From Ralstonia pickettii (GTDB lineage: Bacteria > Pseudomonadota > Gammaproteobacteria > Burkholderiales > Burkholderiaceae): a stretch of 64,000 bases of DNA. The DNA lies in contig NZ_CP104382.1 of assembly GCF_030582395.1 (NCBI RefSeq), positions 248,001-312,000 on the forward strand. Direction: 5' to 3'. This document shows positions 45,324 through 54,146 of the stretch, piece by piece. Under the pieces are notes generated by a model. That model saw only the letters and a list, made by a program, of their open reading frames with translations. It was not told the origin of the DNA and ran no database searches. The position numbers were made by a program, and so were the translations under genes. Numbering within the stretch: position 1 is the stretch's first letter; each line of letters begins with the position of its first letter.

Positions 45324-45360
45324 ACGGGCGAGGAGAGGTCACCCCTCACGTTCTCATCGT

Positions 45361-45389
45361 ACGCAGCGGCTTCCGCTGCGTTTTTTTTT
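45361..45389 (+). terminator. Strong Rho-independent terminator
   Basis: A perfect 9-bp stem ACGCAGCGG / CCGCTGCGT (45361-45369, 45373-45381) with a 3-nt loop and nine Ts. It lies 158 bp past the valine operon stop. It may end that operon or a short independent RNA starting near 45325. Confidence 0.9.
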
Positions 45390-45414
45390 GCCTTACGGGG
45401 CACATGCGTGTTGG

Positions 45415-45430
45415 CCGATCTGCAGATCGG
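45415..45430. promoter_or_regulatory. 16-bp perfect palindrome before the PLD gene
   Basis: CCGATCTGCAGATCGG lies 128 bp upstream of the phospholipase D-like gene start and just after the strong terminator, where that gene's promoter should be. A protein-binding site is plausible; nothing more can be said. Confidence 0.35.
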
Positions 45431-45557
45431 ATTGAAACCGCTTTGAAGTCACCGCCTGCCAACCCGCATGGCAGCTAGGTTTTGGTACCCTGCGTCAGAC
45501 TGTTGTCACAATCGCCGTGCTAACTGGCCGCATGCTTTGCCACCTCAGGAGGCTCTC

Positions 45558-47327
45558 ATGGCGACATCCGTCGATTCATTCCAGGTGAAGGTGTATCAGG
45601 GCGACAGCGCGGTGCTGTTCGCTTTTGATGTGGCCGACGCCGAGCGCGCCGATCTGGCAGGTTTTGCCATTCAGTGCACGCCGCAGGGCGGAGCGCCGTA
45701 TTGGGTGCCCAACCGGCTGACCTTCGACACGCCCATTCATGCAGACGCGCCGCTGAAGGCCGGCAAATACGCCGATTCCATCGACGCGCCGTTTCAGTCT
45801 TTCCACTGGGTTCACTTTCCGCCGCATGCGGCTGGGCAGCTCAGCTACACCATCCACGCGCGCTACTTTGTCTCTACGAACCCCGTGCAGCTGGAGACGC
45901 GCGCGACGCGCATCGTCACGGTCACGCTGCAGCAGCCGATGAGCGATTGGGCCACCGTCGGCATGGTGCGCGGGTATGTGTCGTCGCAGGCGTTCATCGA
46001 CCACTACGGCGGCAACACGGCGCTGGCGCCCGACAAACGCGCGCAGACCAAATCGCCGCTGCTGTACGACACGCAGCCGTATCAGAACAAGTACGCCTAC
46101 CTGGGGGCGACGGGTCGCCATCTCATCATCGATCTGCTGAACCAGTGCCACGCGTCCGACGGATACGGCATCGACGTGCTCGCCTACGACCTGGACGAAC
46201 CGGACATCATCCGTGCCATTGCTTGGCTCGCGCAGAACGGTCGCAAGGTCCGCGTGATTCAGGACAACTATGTTGGCACCGGCGCCAACCCGGTGGGCCA
46301 CGGCACCGACAACGCGTTTGAGACGCAGGCCGCCGAGTACTTCAAGCAGGCCGGCGCGGAGGTCCGCCGGACGCACCTGGCGCGGTTCCAGCACCACAAG
46401 GCGATCCTGCTGCGGGACGCGGCCGGCAAGCCGGTGCGCGTGCTGGCCGGTTCGGCCAACTTCTCGCTGCGCGGGTTGTACGTGCAGGCCAACAGCGTGC
46501 TGGTGTTCGAGCAAGACGCCGCGCAGCTCTACGCGCAGGTGTTCGAGCGTCTGTGGGGATGGATCGACCAGTACGGTGAAGACGCTGCGGGCAGCCGCAA
46601 GGTGGCCGCCGCCTTTCGCGCCGATGCGCTGGCTGCCAGCTGGCAGGCCGTGCCGCAAGGCGGCAAGCCGCGTGCGCGCTTCGGCTTCTCGCCGCATCAG
46701 ACCGATGCGTTGCTCACGGAGGCCGCGGACCGTGTGAAGGGCGCGCTGTCGTCCGTGCTGTTTGCGGTGATGGCCACCGATGGCGGCGGCGCGATGCTGA
46801 ACACGCTCGAGCAAGTGGTGCCGCACAAGGCTGGGCTGCTTTCGCTGGGCGTGATCGACAAACAGGGTGGCGTCGACGCCTTTGCCCCCGGCCGCGATGT
46901 GCCCTCGCAGACTGTGTCGTTTGCGTATTTGAAGGACGAAGCCCCTGCGCCGTTCAAACAGGAAGTGGATGCCGGCACCGGCCAGCACATTCACCACAAG
47001 TTTGTCGTGTGCGATTTCAATGGCGATGAGCCGGTCGTGTTCTGCGGCTCGTCCAACCTGTCGAAGGGCGGGGAAGAGCAGAACGGCGACAGCCTGATCG
47101 CCATCTACGACCCGGCCATCGTCACGGCCTATGCGATCGAGGCCATCCGCCTGTTCGACCACTACCGCTTCCGTGCAAGCGAATCCAAGGCGACGGCCGA
47201 CAAGCCGCTGGTGCTGAAGACGACCAGCGCATGGGCCGACCCGTACTACGATCCGCAGAACATCAAGTTCACGGAGCGCACGCTGTTCGCCAAGTCCGGC
47301 ACGGCGCAGGAGGCGGCCGTCGCGTGA
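45558..47327 (+). CDS. Phospholipase D-superfamily protein
   Basis: The 589-residue protein has no signal peptide. Two HKD-type motifs are seen: HHKAILLRD with GSANFSLRGL, where the spacing to Asp is one longer than canonical, and IHHKFVVCD with FCGSSNLSKGGEEQNGDS, which is canonical. An N-terminal beta-rich domain of about 160 residues (FQVKVYQGDSAVLFAFD, LSYTIHARYFVS) precedes the catalytic halves. It may cleave phosphodiesters in lipids or nucleic acids. AGGAGG (45547-45552) sets the ATG at 45558; the frame is open from 45468 without a binding site. It is convergent with the acyl-CoA ligase gene. Confidence 0.85.
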   Translation: MATSVDSFQVKVYQGDSAVLFAFDVADAERADLAGFAIQCTPQGGAPYWVPNRLTFDTPIHADAPLKAGKYADSIDAPFQSFHWVHFPPHAAGQLSYTIHARYFVSTNPVQLETRATRIVTVTLQQPMSDWATVGMVRGYVSSQAFIDHYGGNTALAPDKRAQTKSPLLYDTQPYQNKYAYLGATGRHLIIDLLNQCHASDGYGIDVLAYDLDEPDIIRAIAWLAQNGRKVRVIQDNYVGTGANPVGHGTDNAFETQAAEYFKQAGAEVRRTHLARFQHHKAILLRDAAGKPVRVLAGSANFSLRGLYVQANSVLVFEQDAAQLYAQVFERLWGWIDQYGEDAAGSRKVAAAFRADALAASWQAVPQGGKPRARFGFSPHQTDALLTEAADRVKGALSSVLFAVMATDGGGAMLNTLEQVVPHKAGLLSLGVIDKQGGVDAFAPGRDVPSQTVSFAYLKDEAPAPFKQEVDAGTGQHIHHKFVVCDFNGDEPVVFCGSSNLSKGGEEQNGDSLIAIYDPAIVTAYAIEAIRLFDHYRFRASESKATADKPLVLKTTSAWADPYYDPQNIKFTERTLFAKSGTAQEAAVA

Positions 47328-47354
47328 TCGGCTCCGGCAGCGGTTCGTGCGCCG

Positions 47355-48848
47355 TCATACGCGCCGCTGCCGGTCGCCCCACCATGCATCGCGCAGGCGG
47401 CGCTTGGCGATCTTGCCGTTGTCGTCGCGCGGCAGCGCTGTGGTGAACTCGATCTGGCGCGGGATCTTGAAGCCGGCAATCTGGCCGCGCAGCCATTCGA
47501 TCACGAACTCGGCCTGCAGGTCTTGGCGTTCGGTCTGCACCACGGCAACAAGCCGCTCGCCGTACTCGTCGCACGGCACGCCGAAGACCGCGCAGTCGAC
47601 CACATCGGGGTGGCGCAGCAGCGCATGTTCGATCTCGGCCGGGTAGATGTTGACGCCGCCCGAGATGACCATGTCCGATGCGCGGTCGCACACATACAGA
47701 TAGCCGTCGGCATCGAGGTAGCCCATGTCGCCGAGCGTGACCAGGCCGTCGCGCTCGATCTTGCTGCGCGCCTCATCGTTGCCGCGGTAGGTGAAATCGG
47801 GATAGGCGGGTTGGTGGCTGTAGATCAAGCCGATCTCTCCGGTAGGGCAGGGCGTGCCGTCTTCACGCAGGATGCGCACGCGTGCGTCGCACACCGGGCG
47901 GCCGGCGCTGCCGGGGCGGGCGGCCGCCTCGCGCGGGTCCATCACAGTGATCATGCCGGTCTCGCTCGACGCATACGTTTCGTAGATGACGGGGCCGAGC
48001 CAGTCGATCATGCGGCGCTTGATCTCCGGCGCGCACGGTGCACCAGTGGACGCCACGAAGCGCAGCGAAGACAGGTCGTATCGGCTGCGTTCTTCGTCGG
48101 TCAGCTTGAGCAGGCGCACATACATGATGGGCACGAGGTAGACGGTGTCGATGCGGTAGCGCTCGATCTGCTCGAGCACGCGCAGGGCATCAAAGCGCGC
48201 GTTCACCACCAGCACCTCCGCCATCTGCGCGGCTTGCTGGGCAAAGAGGCTCGGCGCGCTGTGATACAGCGGCGCCGGCACCAGCGCACGGCAGCCCGGC
48301 ACGATGCCGAACGTTGCAGCCACCACGGCGCGTGCCTTCTGCAGATGCGCCTCGAGCTGATCGAGTGGTACGGCCTGGCGTACCACGCCCTTGGGGCGGC
48401 CCGTGGTGCCCGAGGTATAGGCCATGTGCCCGCGCGGAGAAACGATCGGCCCGTCGTACGGCGTCTGCAGCGCAAGCCAGTTGGCATAGCCGTCGGCGCG
48501 GTCGGTGCCTTCTGCATCCACGCGCAGCAGCTGCACGTGTGCCGGTAGCAGCGGTTCTGCCGCATCGACGAGGTCGCGATGGCCGATCAATACCTTGGCA
48601 CCCGAATCGCGCACCAGAAACTCCACCTCGGCCGGCGTGAAGTGCCAGTTGATCGGGCAGAAGTAGCACCCTGCGATGCGGCAGGCGTGCATCACGTCGA
48701 TGTAGGCGGGTGCATTGCGCAGCAGTACGCCGATCACATCGCCCTCCTGCACCCCCATGCGGCGCAACCCGCCGGCAAGGGCGGCACCGCGCGCGAGCAG
48801 CGTATCGGCATCGGTGGGGCGATCATCGAAGATCAGGTGGGCAGTCAT
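47355..48848 (-). CDS. AMP-forming acyl-CoA ligase
   Basis: This 497-residue ANL ligase has the P-loop YTSGTTGRPKGVV, ETYASSETGM (adenylation motif), the hinge YVCDRASDMVISGGVNIYP and LPRDDNGKIAKR. The N-terminus is short and lacks a membrane segment. Relatives include bile-acid and long- or branched-chain acyl-CoA ligases. GGAGAC lies before the ATG at 48848. It is divergent from the molybdenum dehydrogenase operon across 349 bp, and could activate the acid made by that aldehyde- or ring-oxidising enzyme; this is inference. Confidence 0.88.
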   Translation of the reverse strand: MTAHLIFDDRPTDADTLLARGAALAGGLRRMGVQEGDVIGVLLRNAPAYIDVMHACRIAGCYFCPINWHFTPAEVEFLVRDSGAKVLIGHRDLVDAAEPLLPAHVQLLRVDAEGTDRADGYANWLALQTPYDGPIVSPRGHMAYTSGTTGRPKGVVRQAVPLDQLEAHLQKARAVVAATFGIVPGCRALVPAPLYHSAPSLFAQQAAQMAEVLVVNARFDALRVLEQIERYRIDTVYLVPIMYVRLLKLTDEERSRYDLSSLRFVASTGAPCAPEIKRRMIDWLGPVIYETYASSETGMITVMDPREAAARPGSAGRPVCDARVRILREDGTPCPTGEIGLIYSHQPAYPDFTYRGNDEARSKIERDGLVTLGDMGYLDADGYLYVCDRASDMVISGGVNIYPAEIEHALLRHPDVVDCAVFGVPCDEYGERLVAVVQTERQDLQAEFVIEWLRGQIAGFKIPRQIEFTTALPRDDNGKIAKRRLRDAWWGDRQRRV

Positions 48849-49197
48849 GCGTGTCTCCTTTGGCGGGTCTCTATGTTGTTAGGTTTTGACCGGACGTCAG
48901 CTCAACGTGCGCAGCATGCCGGATCGCCCCAAGCTGAACAATCTGCCCCAGGTTGCCCACACTGGTGAACGCGATTGGACAACGAAGGCTGCTGCGGTGC
49001 CCGCCTTGCTGCCGGAATGCTGCGCATGCACAAGAGTGTGCCAAGGCAGATAACGGGCGCCGAATAAGCGGTATTCGCCGGTTCGCCTTGTTTTGCGTCA
49101 GGGCACGAACCAAAATCGAAAGAGGCGGAGCCGCTTGCATCCCCCGCACTTGCCCGCCTCTCTTTCCCCTCATCATCCTCCCCTCGAGGAAGAATTC
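48849..49197. other. Divergent intergenic region, acyl-CoA ligase / molybdenum dehydrogenase
   Basis: This 349-bp region has no supported ORF. It must hold the promoters of both operons. The plus-strand leader near 49090-49197 is pyrimidine-rich (CCCGCCTCTCTTTCCCCTC) ahead of the binding site GAGGAAG. No operator palindrome stood out. Confidence 0.45.
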
Positions 49198-52032
49198 ATG
49201 CCGCTTACCCATCCGTCACGCCGCGCTTTCCTGAAAGCGACCGTCGTGGCCGGCGTCTCGGTGGTCATCGCACCGTTGGGCGGCCGCGCATTTGCGGCCC
49301 TGTTCGAAGAAAAGATTCTTACCCCTGTCCAGTGGGACCCAAAGACCGGCACGCCCAAATTCCGCATCGACGGCATTGCCAAGGTGACGGGCGACAAGGT
49401 CTTCGCGCGTGACATCCGCTCGCGCGACATGCCGCACTGGCCGCAGCAGCAGTCGCATGCATTCATCCTGCGCACCACGCTGGCCGATCGTACGTACGAA
49501 GGGTTCGACCTGAGCCTGCTGGGCGACGAGCTCAAGCCCGATCGCGTGGTGACGGCAGACGACCTGGCGCGCGATGGTGTGGCTTTCCCCGCCTTCTATG
49601 GCGACGACATGCTGCTGCCCACCGGCAAGACGCCCGCCTACCTGGGCCACGCCGTGGCCATCCTGATCTATCACGACTTCGCGCGCTTTCGCTTTGCGAA
49701 AGACAAGCTCAAGTTCCAGGACAAGATCATCCGCTATGGCGCGCAGACCGGGCCGCTTGAGCGCGACCCCTGGGGCACCTTCCGCTTTGTGCGCGTGGGC
49801 GGCGCAAGCCCGTATGACGACGATGTGTTCTCCAGCCTGAAGAATGCGCCGATCTTTCCGAGCATGATGCGCAAGCACGAGCCCGTGTGGCCTGACGGCG
49901 TAGACCACGGCAAGCTCGGCGAGCAGGGCATCTTCTACGCCAACCAGATCGCCGCAGAACTCGACAAGCCGCCGGCCGACTGGCTCGTGCTGGAGCGCGA
50001 GTACAACACGCAATCGGTCGATACTGCCGCGCTCGAAAATGACAATGCCAACTGCTGGTACGACGCTGCCACGCAGACGCTGCACATGGTGGTGCCAACG
50101 CAGAGTCCGGTGGAGGTAGGCGAAAGCACGGCCGAGATGATCGCCAAGGCCCGCGGCGCGTTCCCGGTGAAGCAGGTGATCGTGCACCCTTGCTACACGG
50201 TCGGCTACGGCTCGAAAGACCACTACAACTTCCCGTTCTATGGCCTCGTGACGGCGCTGTATGCCGACGGCAAGCCGGTGCGTCTGGCGAATGACCGCTA
50301 CGAGCAGTTCCAGACTTCCATCAAGCGGCACGCATTCAAGATGCGGTACCGCATCGCTGTGGACAAGAAGACTGGCCTGTTCCAGTCGTTCCAGGGCCAC
50401 TTCGAGGCCAACGGCGGCGGGCGTGCCAATTTCTCGCCATCCGTCGCGATGGTGGGCGCAACGGCCGCGCAGTCGATCTACTACTTCCCGAAGAACGACC
50501 TGACGGCCGTGGCGATTGCCTCCCGCGCCATCGACGCGGGCTCCGCACGTGGCTACGGCACGCTGCAAAGCATGGCCGCGACCGAAGTGATGGTCGACGA
50601 GTTTGCCGAGCAGTTGAAGCTCGACCCGATCGAGTTCCGCCTGAAGAACGCGCTGCGTTCGGGCATGAAGAACACACAGGGCGCGATTCCCGCCGGCGCC
50701 ATCCGCGTGGATGAAGTGCTGCAGGCGGCCAAGGTGCATCCGCTGTGGGTGAATCGCGCGAAGAAGAAAACCGAGTTTGAAGCCGCCCACCCGGGCAAGC
50801 GCTACGGCGTGGGGTTCGCGTGCGTGCAGAAGGATTTCGGTACGGGCGCCGAGGCGTCGTTCGCCAAGGTGGAGATCCGCGCCGATGGACAGATCACGCT
50901 GCATCACGTGGCCGCGGAAATCGGCACGGGCATGTCGACCTCGCAAGCCGTGGCCGTGGCGCGCTGGCTGGGCCGCCCGGCAGCGGAAGTGCGCGTGGCG
51001 GTGACGGACTGGGCAGACCTGCCCGTCGTCACGAGCGGCGACCCGTATCTCATGAGCCAGGCCGATCAAGACAAAGCATCGGCCAACCCGCGGTGGTCTC
51101 CGGCGTATGCGTCGCCGTCGAGCGCGACCAACTCGGCGTACTACTTCACGCACAGCACGCGTGAGGCGGCGCGCATCGTCTTCATGCATGGCCTGTGGCC
51201 GGCAGCAATGGCGATCTGGAGCCAGGGCATTGGTGGCGGCCAGGCGGCCTCGCTGGTGGTGCGCGTGGAAGACGCGCGCTGGGTGGACGGCAAGCTTACG
51301 GCCGGCGGCCTGGAGGCGCTGCCCTATGAACAGATCGTCAAGAAGGCGCACGAACTGGGTCTGGTGACGGGCGCGGTGGTGCACGCGTTCAACCGCTGGC
51401 AATGGTCGGAGGCCGATTTCGAAGTCAACGGTGCAGCCACGCGCGTGCCCATCGACGCGTTGTCCGTACGCTACGGCGACGGTGCCGACGCGGCACGCAA
51501 GGCCAGGATGACAACCCCCGGCGGGTATCACGTGCTAGATCGCAAGAAGGTCTACATCGCGCCAACGCAGCGCAACAACGCGTCGGTCACGTACTACAGC
51601 GCGGTCGGCACGCTGGTCGAGCTGTCGGTGCACGAAGCCAGCGGCAAGGTCGATCTGCTGTCGCACCACTCGATCATGGAGTGCGGCACGCAGATATCGC
51701 CGCAGCTTGTCTCGGGGCAATTGCAGGGCGGGCTCGCCATGGGCATTGGCCACGCGCTGCACGAAGCGCTGCCGCTGTACGAAGACGGCCCCGGCAACGG
51801 CACGTGGAACTTCAACCGATACCACCTGCCGCGCGCCAAGGACGTGGCGGTGTGGACACAGACCGGCACGGTGCTCCCGCCCATATCGGAAACCGATCCG
51901 CCCAAGGGCATTGCCGAGGTGGTGATGATCCCGGTGGTGGGCGCCATTGTGAACGGCATCGCGCATGCCATCGGACACCGCTTCACCAGCCTGCCAGTGA
52001 CCGCGGAAAAGATTCAGGAGGTACTGGCATGA
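49198..52032 (+). CDS. Molybdopterin-binding subunit of a three-component dehydrogenase
   Basis: This 944-residue exported protein starts with a twin-arginine signal (SRRAFLKATVVAGVSVVIAP). Mo-cofactor features include the AGSARGYGTLQSMAATEVMVDE segment, GTGAEASFAKVEI, and the active-site Glu in PPKGIAEVVMIP. It belongs to the xanthine dehydrogenase/aldehyde oxidase superfamily, in the branch paired with a separate [2Fe-2S] protein and a cytochrome c. The substrate is an aldehyde or heterocycle, not identifiable here. GAGGAAG sets the ATG at 49198. The stop overlaps the next gene by 4 bp (ATGA). Confidence 0.9.
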   Translation: MPLTHPSRRAFLKATVVAGVSVVIAPLGGRAFAALFEEKILTPVQWDPKTGTPKFRIDGIAKVTGDKVFARDIRSRDMPHWPQQQSHAFILRTTLADRTYEGFDLSLLGDELKPDRVVTADDLARDGVAFPAFYGDDMLLPTGKTPAYLGHAVAILIYHDFARFRFAKDKLKFQDKIIRYGAQTGPLERDPWGTFRFVRVGGASPYDDDVFSSLKNAPIFPSMMRKHEPVWPDGVDHGKLGEQGIFYANQIAAELDKPPADWLVLEREYNTQSVDTAALENDNANCWYDAATQTLHMVVPTQSPVEVGESTAEMIAKARGAFPVKQVIVHPCYTVGYGSKDHYNFPFYGLVTALYADGKPVRLANDRYEQFQTSIKRHAFKMRYRIAVDKKTGLFQSFQGHFEANGGGRANFSPSVAMVGATAAQSIYYFPKNDLTAVAIASRAIDAGSARGYGTLQSMAATEVMVDEFAEQLKLDPIEFRLKNALRSGMKNTQGAIPAGAIRVDEVLQAAKVHPLWVNRAKKKTEFEAAHPGKRYGVGFACVQKDFGTGAEASFAKVEIRADGQITLHHVAAEIGTGMSTSQAVAVARWLGRPAAEVRVAVTDWADLPVVTSGDPYLMSQADQDKASANPRWSPAYASPSSATNSAYYFTHSTREAARIVFMHGLWPAAMAIWSQGIGGGQAASLVVRVEDARWVDGKLTAGGLEALPYEQIVKKAHELGLVTGAVVHAFNRWQWSEADFEVNGAATRVPIDALSVRYGDGADAARKARMTTPGGYHVLDRKKVYIAPTQRNNASVTYYSAVGTLVELSVHEASGKVDLLSHHSIMECGTQISPQLVSGQLQGGLAMGIGHALHEALPLYEDGPGNGTWNFNRYHLPRAKDVAVWTQTGTVLPPISETDPPKGIAEVVMIPVVGAIVNGIAHAIGHRFTSLPVTAEKIQEVLA

Positions 52033-52589
52033 GCAACACGACCATCACGACACAACCGCTCACCGTGCATATCAACGGCAAGGACGTCGGCCCCACGCAA
52101 GTGCCCGAAGGCCTGATGATGATCGACTTCCTGCACGAATACGCCGGCCTGACCGGCTCGCGGCTCGGCTGCGGGCAGGGCGTGTGCCGCGCCTGCACGG
52201 TCATCCTCGACAAGCCGGACGGCACCAGCGAAGAAGTGCGTACGTGCATTACCGGCGCGCATTTCTTCCAGAACAAGAAGGTGCGCACGGTGGAAGGGCA
52301 CGCCAAGCGCGATGAGAAGGGCGAGGTGGTGTCGCTCACGCTCGTGCAGCAGAAGTTTCTGGAGCACTTCAGCTTCCAGTGCGGCTATTGCACGCCGGGG
52401 TTCGTCAACGGGGCGACGGTGCTGGTGGAGCGCCTCAAGCGCGAGCCGGTGGCGCGCGACAAGCTTGACGAGACAATCACCGAAGCACTGAACGACCACA
52501 TCTGCCGCTGCACAGGCTACGTGCGCTACTTCGAGGCCGTGAAGGACGTCGTCCTGAGCACGCCCGGGCTCGTCAAGGACGGCAAGTGA
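52029..52589 (+). CDS. [2Fe-2S] subunit of the three-component dehydrogenase
   Basis: The 186-residue two-cluster ferredoxin-like subunit carries the motif SRLGCGQGVCRACTVILD for the plant-type cluster, and CGYCTPGF with ICRCTGYVRY for the second. A 20-residue insert around FFQNKKVRTVEGHAKRDEKG makes it longer than the other such subunit in this window (155 residues). It links the Mo site to the cytochrome. It overlaps both neighbours: 4 bp with the large subunit and 1 bp (TGATG) with the cytochrome. Confidence 0.92.
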   Translation: MSNTTITTQPLTVHINGKDVGPTQVPEGLMMIDFLHEYAGLTGSRLGCGQGVCRACTVILDKPDGTSEEVRTCITGAHFFQNKKVRTVEGHAKRDEKGEVVSLTLVQQKFLEHFSFQCGYCTPGFVNGATVLVERLKREPVARDKLDETITEALNDHICRCTGYVRYFEAVKDVVLSTPGLVKDGK

Positions 52590-53875
52590 TGGCTATCGCT
52601 GAATTGACGCAATTGACTCAATGGACACGAAAGGCGCTGCTGCCGCTGCTGGCCGCTGCGGCGTTGTCCGCCTGCGGCGACCGCTCCACCGAGATCCCGC
52701 CCGCCGCCGACCAGCCGCCGCCGGCCAAGCTGACCGGCGCCGACCTGATCAACCGCGGCCGCGCCCTCGTGCGCGCAGCGGACTGCGCGGCCTGCCACAC
52801 GGCCAAGGACGGTGCGCCGTTTGCCGGCGGCGTGGCGCTGGCCTCGCCGTTTGGCACGTTCTACGGCACGAACATCACGCCTGACAAGGCGCAGGGCATC
52901 GGCAAGTGGAGCGCGGACGATTTCTACAAGGCACTGCACGACGGCGTCACGCCCGACAAACACCTGTATCCGGCGATGCCGTACACGTCGTATCGCGGCC
53001 TTTCGCGCGGCGATACCGATGCGATGTATGCCTACCTGATGCAGCAGGTGAAGCCGGCGGCCGTCGCCAATCGCGAGCACGAGTTGCGCTTTCCGTACAA
53101 CATCCGCATCGCCATGGCGGGCTGGAACGTGTTCTTCCTGAAGAACGCGCTGCCCGATGCATCCGTCGGCAACACAGCAGCGTGGCAGCGTGGCCGGTAT
53201 CTGGCCAACGCGCTGGGCCACTGCGCTGAGTGCCACAGCCCGCGCGGCTTTGCCGGCCAGCTCGATGCCGGCAAACCGCTTTCCGGTGCTGCGCTGGGCC
53301 GCGTGGTCGCGCCGGACATCACGCCTGCCGGCCTGGCGGCGCGTGGCTGGACGCAGGGCGACCTGCAGACGTTCTTCAGCGTGGGCATCGCGCCGCAGGG
53401 GTCCGCGTTTGGCGAGATGTACCCGGTGGTCCACCTGAGCACGCAGTACCTCAGCCCGGCCGATGTGGCGGCACTGACGACGTATCTGCTGGGCGACAAG
53501 GCGCCCGCGCCGCAGCCGCTCAAGCCGGTCGCCGCCACGCCTGAGAATGTCGATCAGATCAAGGCCGGACGCGCGCATTACCTCGCCGTTTGCGCCGGCT
53601 GTCATGGCCGCGATGGCGAAGGCAAGCCGCACGTGGCCGTGCCGATGCTGGGCAACGCCATCCTGCGCAATGCCGACGCGCATAACCTGATCGTCTCGAT
53701 GCTCGACGGCATTGAAGCGCAGCGCTTCCCGGGCACGGAAGCCATGCAGGAGATGCCGGGCTTTGCGCAGATGAGCGATACGGAACTGGCCGATCTGGCC
53801 AACTACCTGCGGACGAGTTTTGGCGGGCAACCGGCCGATGTCGCCGCAGACCGCGTGAAGGGTTTGCGCCAGTAA
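52589..53875 (+). CDS. Triheme cytochrome c lipoprotein, dehydrogenase electron acceptor
   Basis: The 428-residue protein has a lipoprotein signal (LSAC, residues 26-29) and three haem-binding motifs: CAACH (66-70), CAECH near 210, and CAGCH near 335. The layout of three c-type haem domains matches the membrane cytochrome subunit of alcohol and aldehyde dehydrogenase complexes in acetic acid bacteria and their relatives. It would pass electrons from the exported Mo enzyme to quinone or oxidase. The ATG at 52589 overlaps the previous stop. A strong terminator follows 22 bp after the stop. Confidence 0.93.
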   Translation: MAIAELTQLTQWTRKALLPLLAAAALSACGDRSTEIPPAADQPPPAKLTGADLINRGRALVRAADCAACHTAKDGAPFAGGVALASPFGTFYGTNITPDKAQGIGKWSADDFYKALHDGVTPDKHLYPAMPYTSYRGLSRGDTDAMYAYLMQQVKPAAVANREHELRFPYNIRIAMAGWNVFFLKNALPDASVGNTAAWQRGRYLANALGHCAECHSPRGFAGQLDAGKPLSGAALGRVVAPDITPAGLAARGWTQGDLQTFFSVGIAPQGSAFGEMYPVVHLSTQYLSPADVAALTTYLLGDKAPAPQPLKPVAATPENVDQIKAGRAHYLAVCAGCHGRDGEGKPHVAVPMLGNAILRNADAHNLIVSMLDGIEAQRFPGTEAMQEMPGFAQMSDTELADLANYLRTSFGGQPADVAADRVKGLRQ

Positions 53876-53897
53876 GCGACACGCCCGAAGCAAAAAA

Positions 53898-53934
53898 GGC
53901 CCGCCCCGGGATGACGCCGGGGCGGGCCATTTTT
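53898..53934 (+). terminator. Rho-independent terminator of the dehydrogenase operon
   Basis: A perfect 12-bp GC stem GGCCCGCCCCGG / CCGGGGCGGGCC (53898-53909, 53917-53928) with a 7-nt loop is followed by ATTTTT. Confidence 0.92.
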
Positions 53935-54000
53935 CTGGGCGGCGCGCGATTGTGCCGGGTTGTGACGGTGCCCGCGTTCAGGCACAATCCCCGCCCTTGT

Positions 54001-54064
54001 GGAGATGGCATGCCTCCCTTAACCGCCGGTCTGCGGATCACGCATCCGGCTGATGATGCCTACA
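54001..54064 (+). promoter_or_regulatory. Fluoride riboswitch (crcB motif) aptamer
   Basis: The segment matches the fluoride aptamer in order: GGAGATGGCAT, GCCTCC closing the first stem with GGAG, the TTAACCGCC pseudoknot stretch, a GCCGG...CCGGC stem with inner TGCG/CGCA, then GGCTGATGATGCCTAC. GGCAT pairs with ATGCC across the aptamer. Downstream, GTAGGC at 54086-54091 can compete for the last GCCTAC (see the next hairpin), a plausible switch. It precedes a CLC-type exporter gene by about 83 bp. Confidence 0.92.
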
Positions 54065-54091
54065 AGTTCCTGGTCGAAGGAAGTTGTAGGC
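54058..54091 (+). promoter_or_regulatory. Predicted expression-platform hairpin of the fluoride riboswitch
   Basis: GCCTACAAGTTCC (54058-54070) pairs with GGAAGTTGTAGGC (54079-54091) with one mismatch. It includes the 3' strand of the aptamer, so ligand binding and this hairpin exclude each other. No T tract follows, so control of translation or Rho access is more likely than intrinsic termination. Confidence 0.6.
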
Positions 54092-54146
54092 ACGCGCCCA
54101 AACGACGTTCTGTCGCTCAGGTTTGAGTCCTTCGAATCTGGTCATC

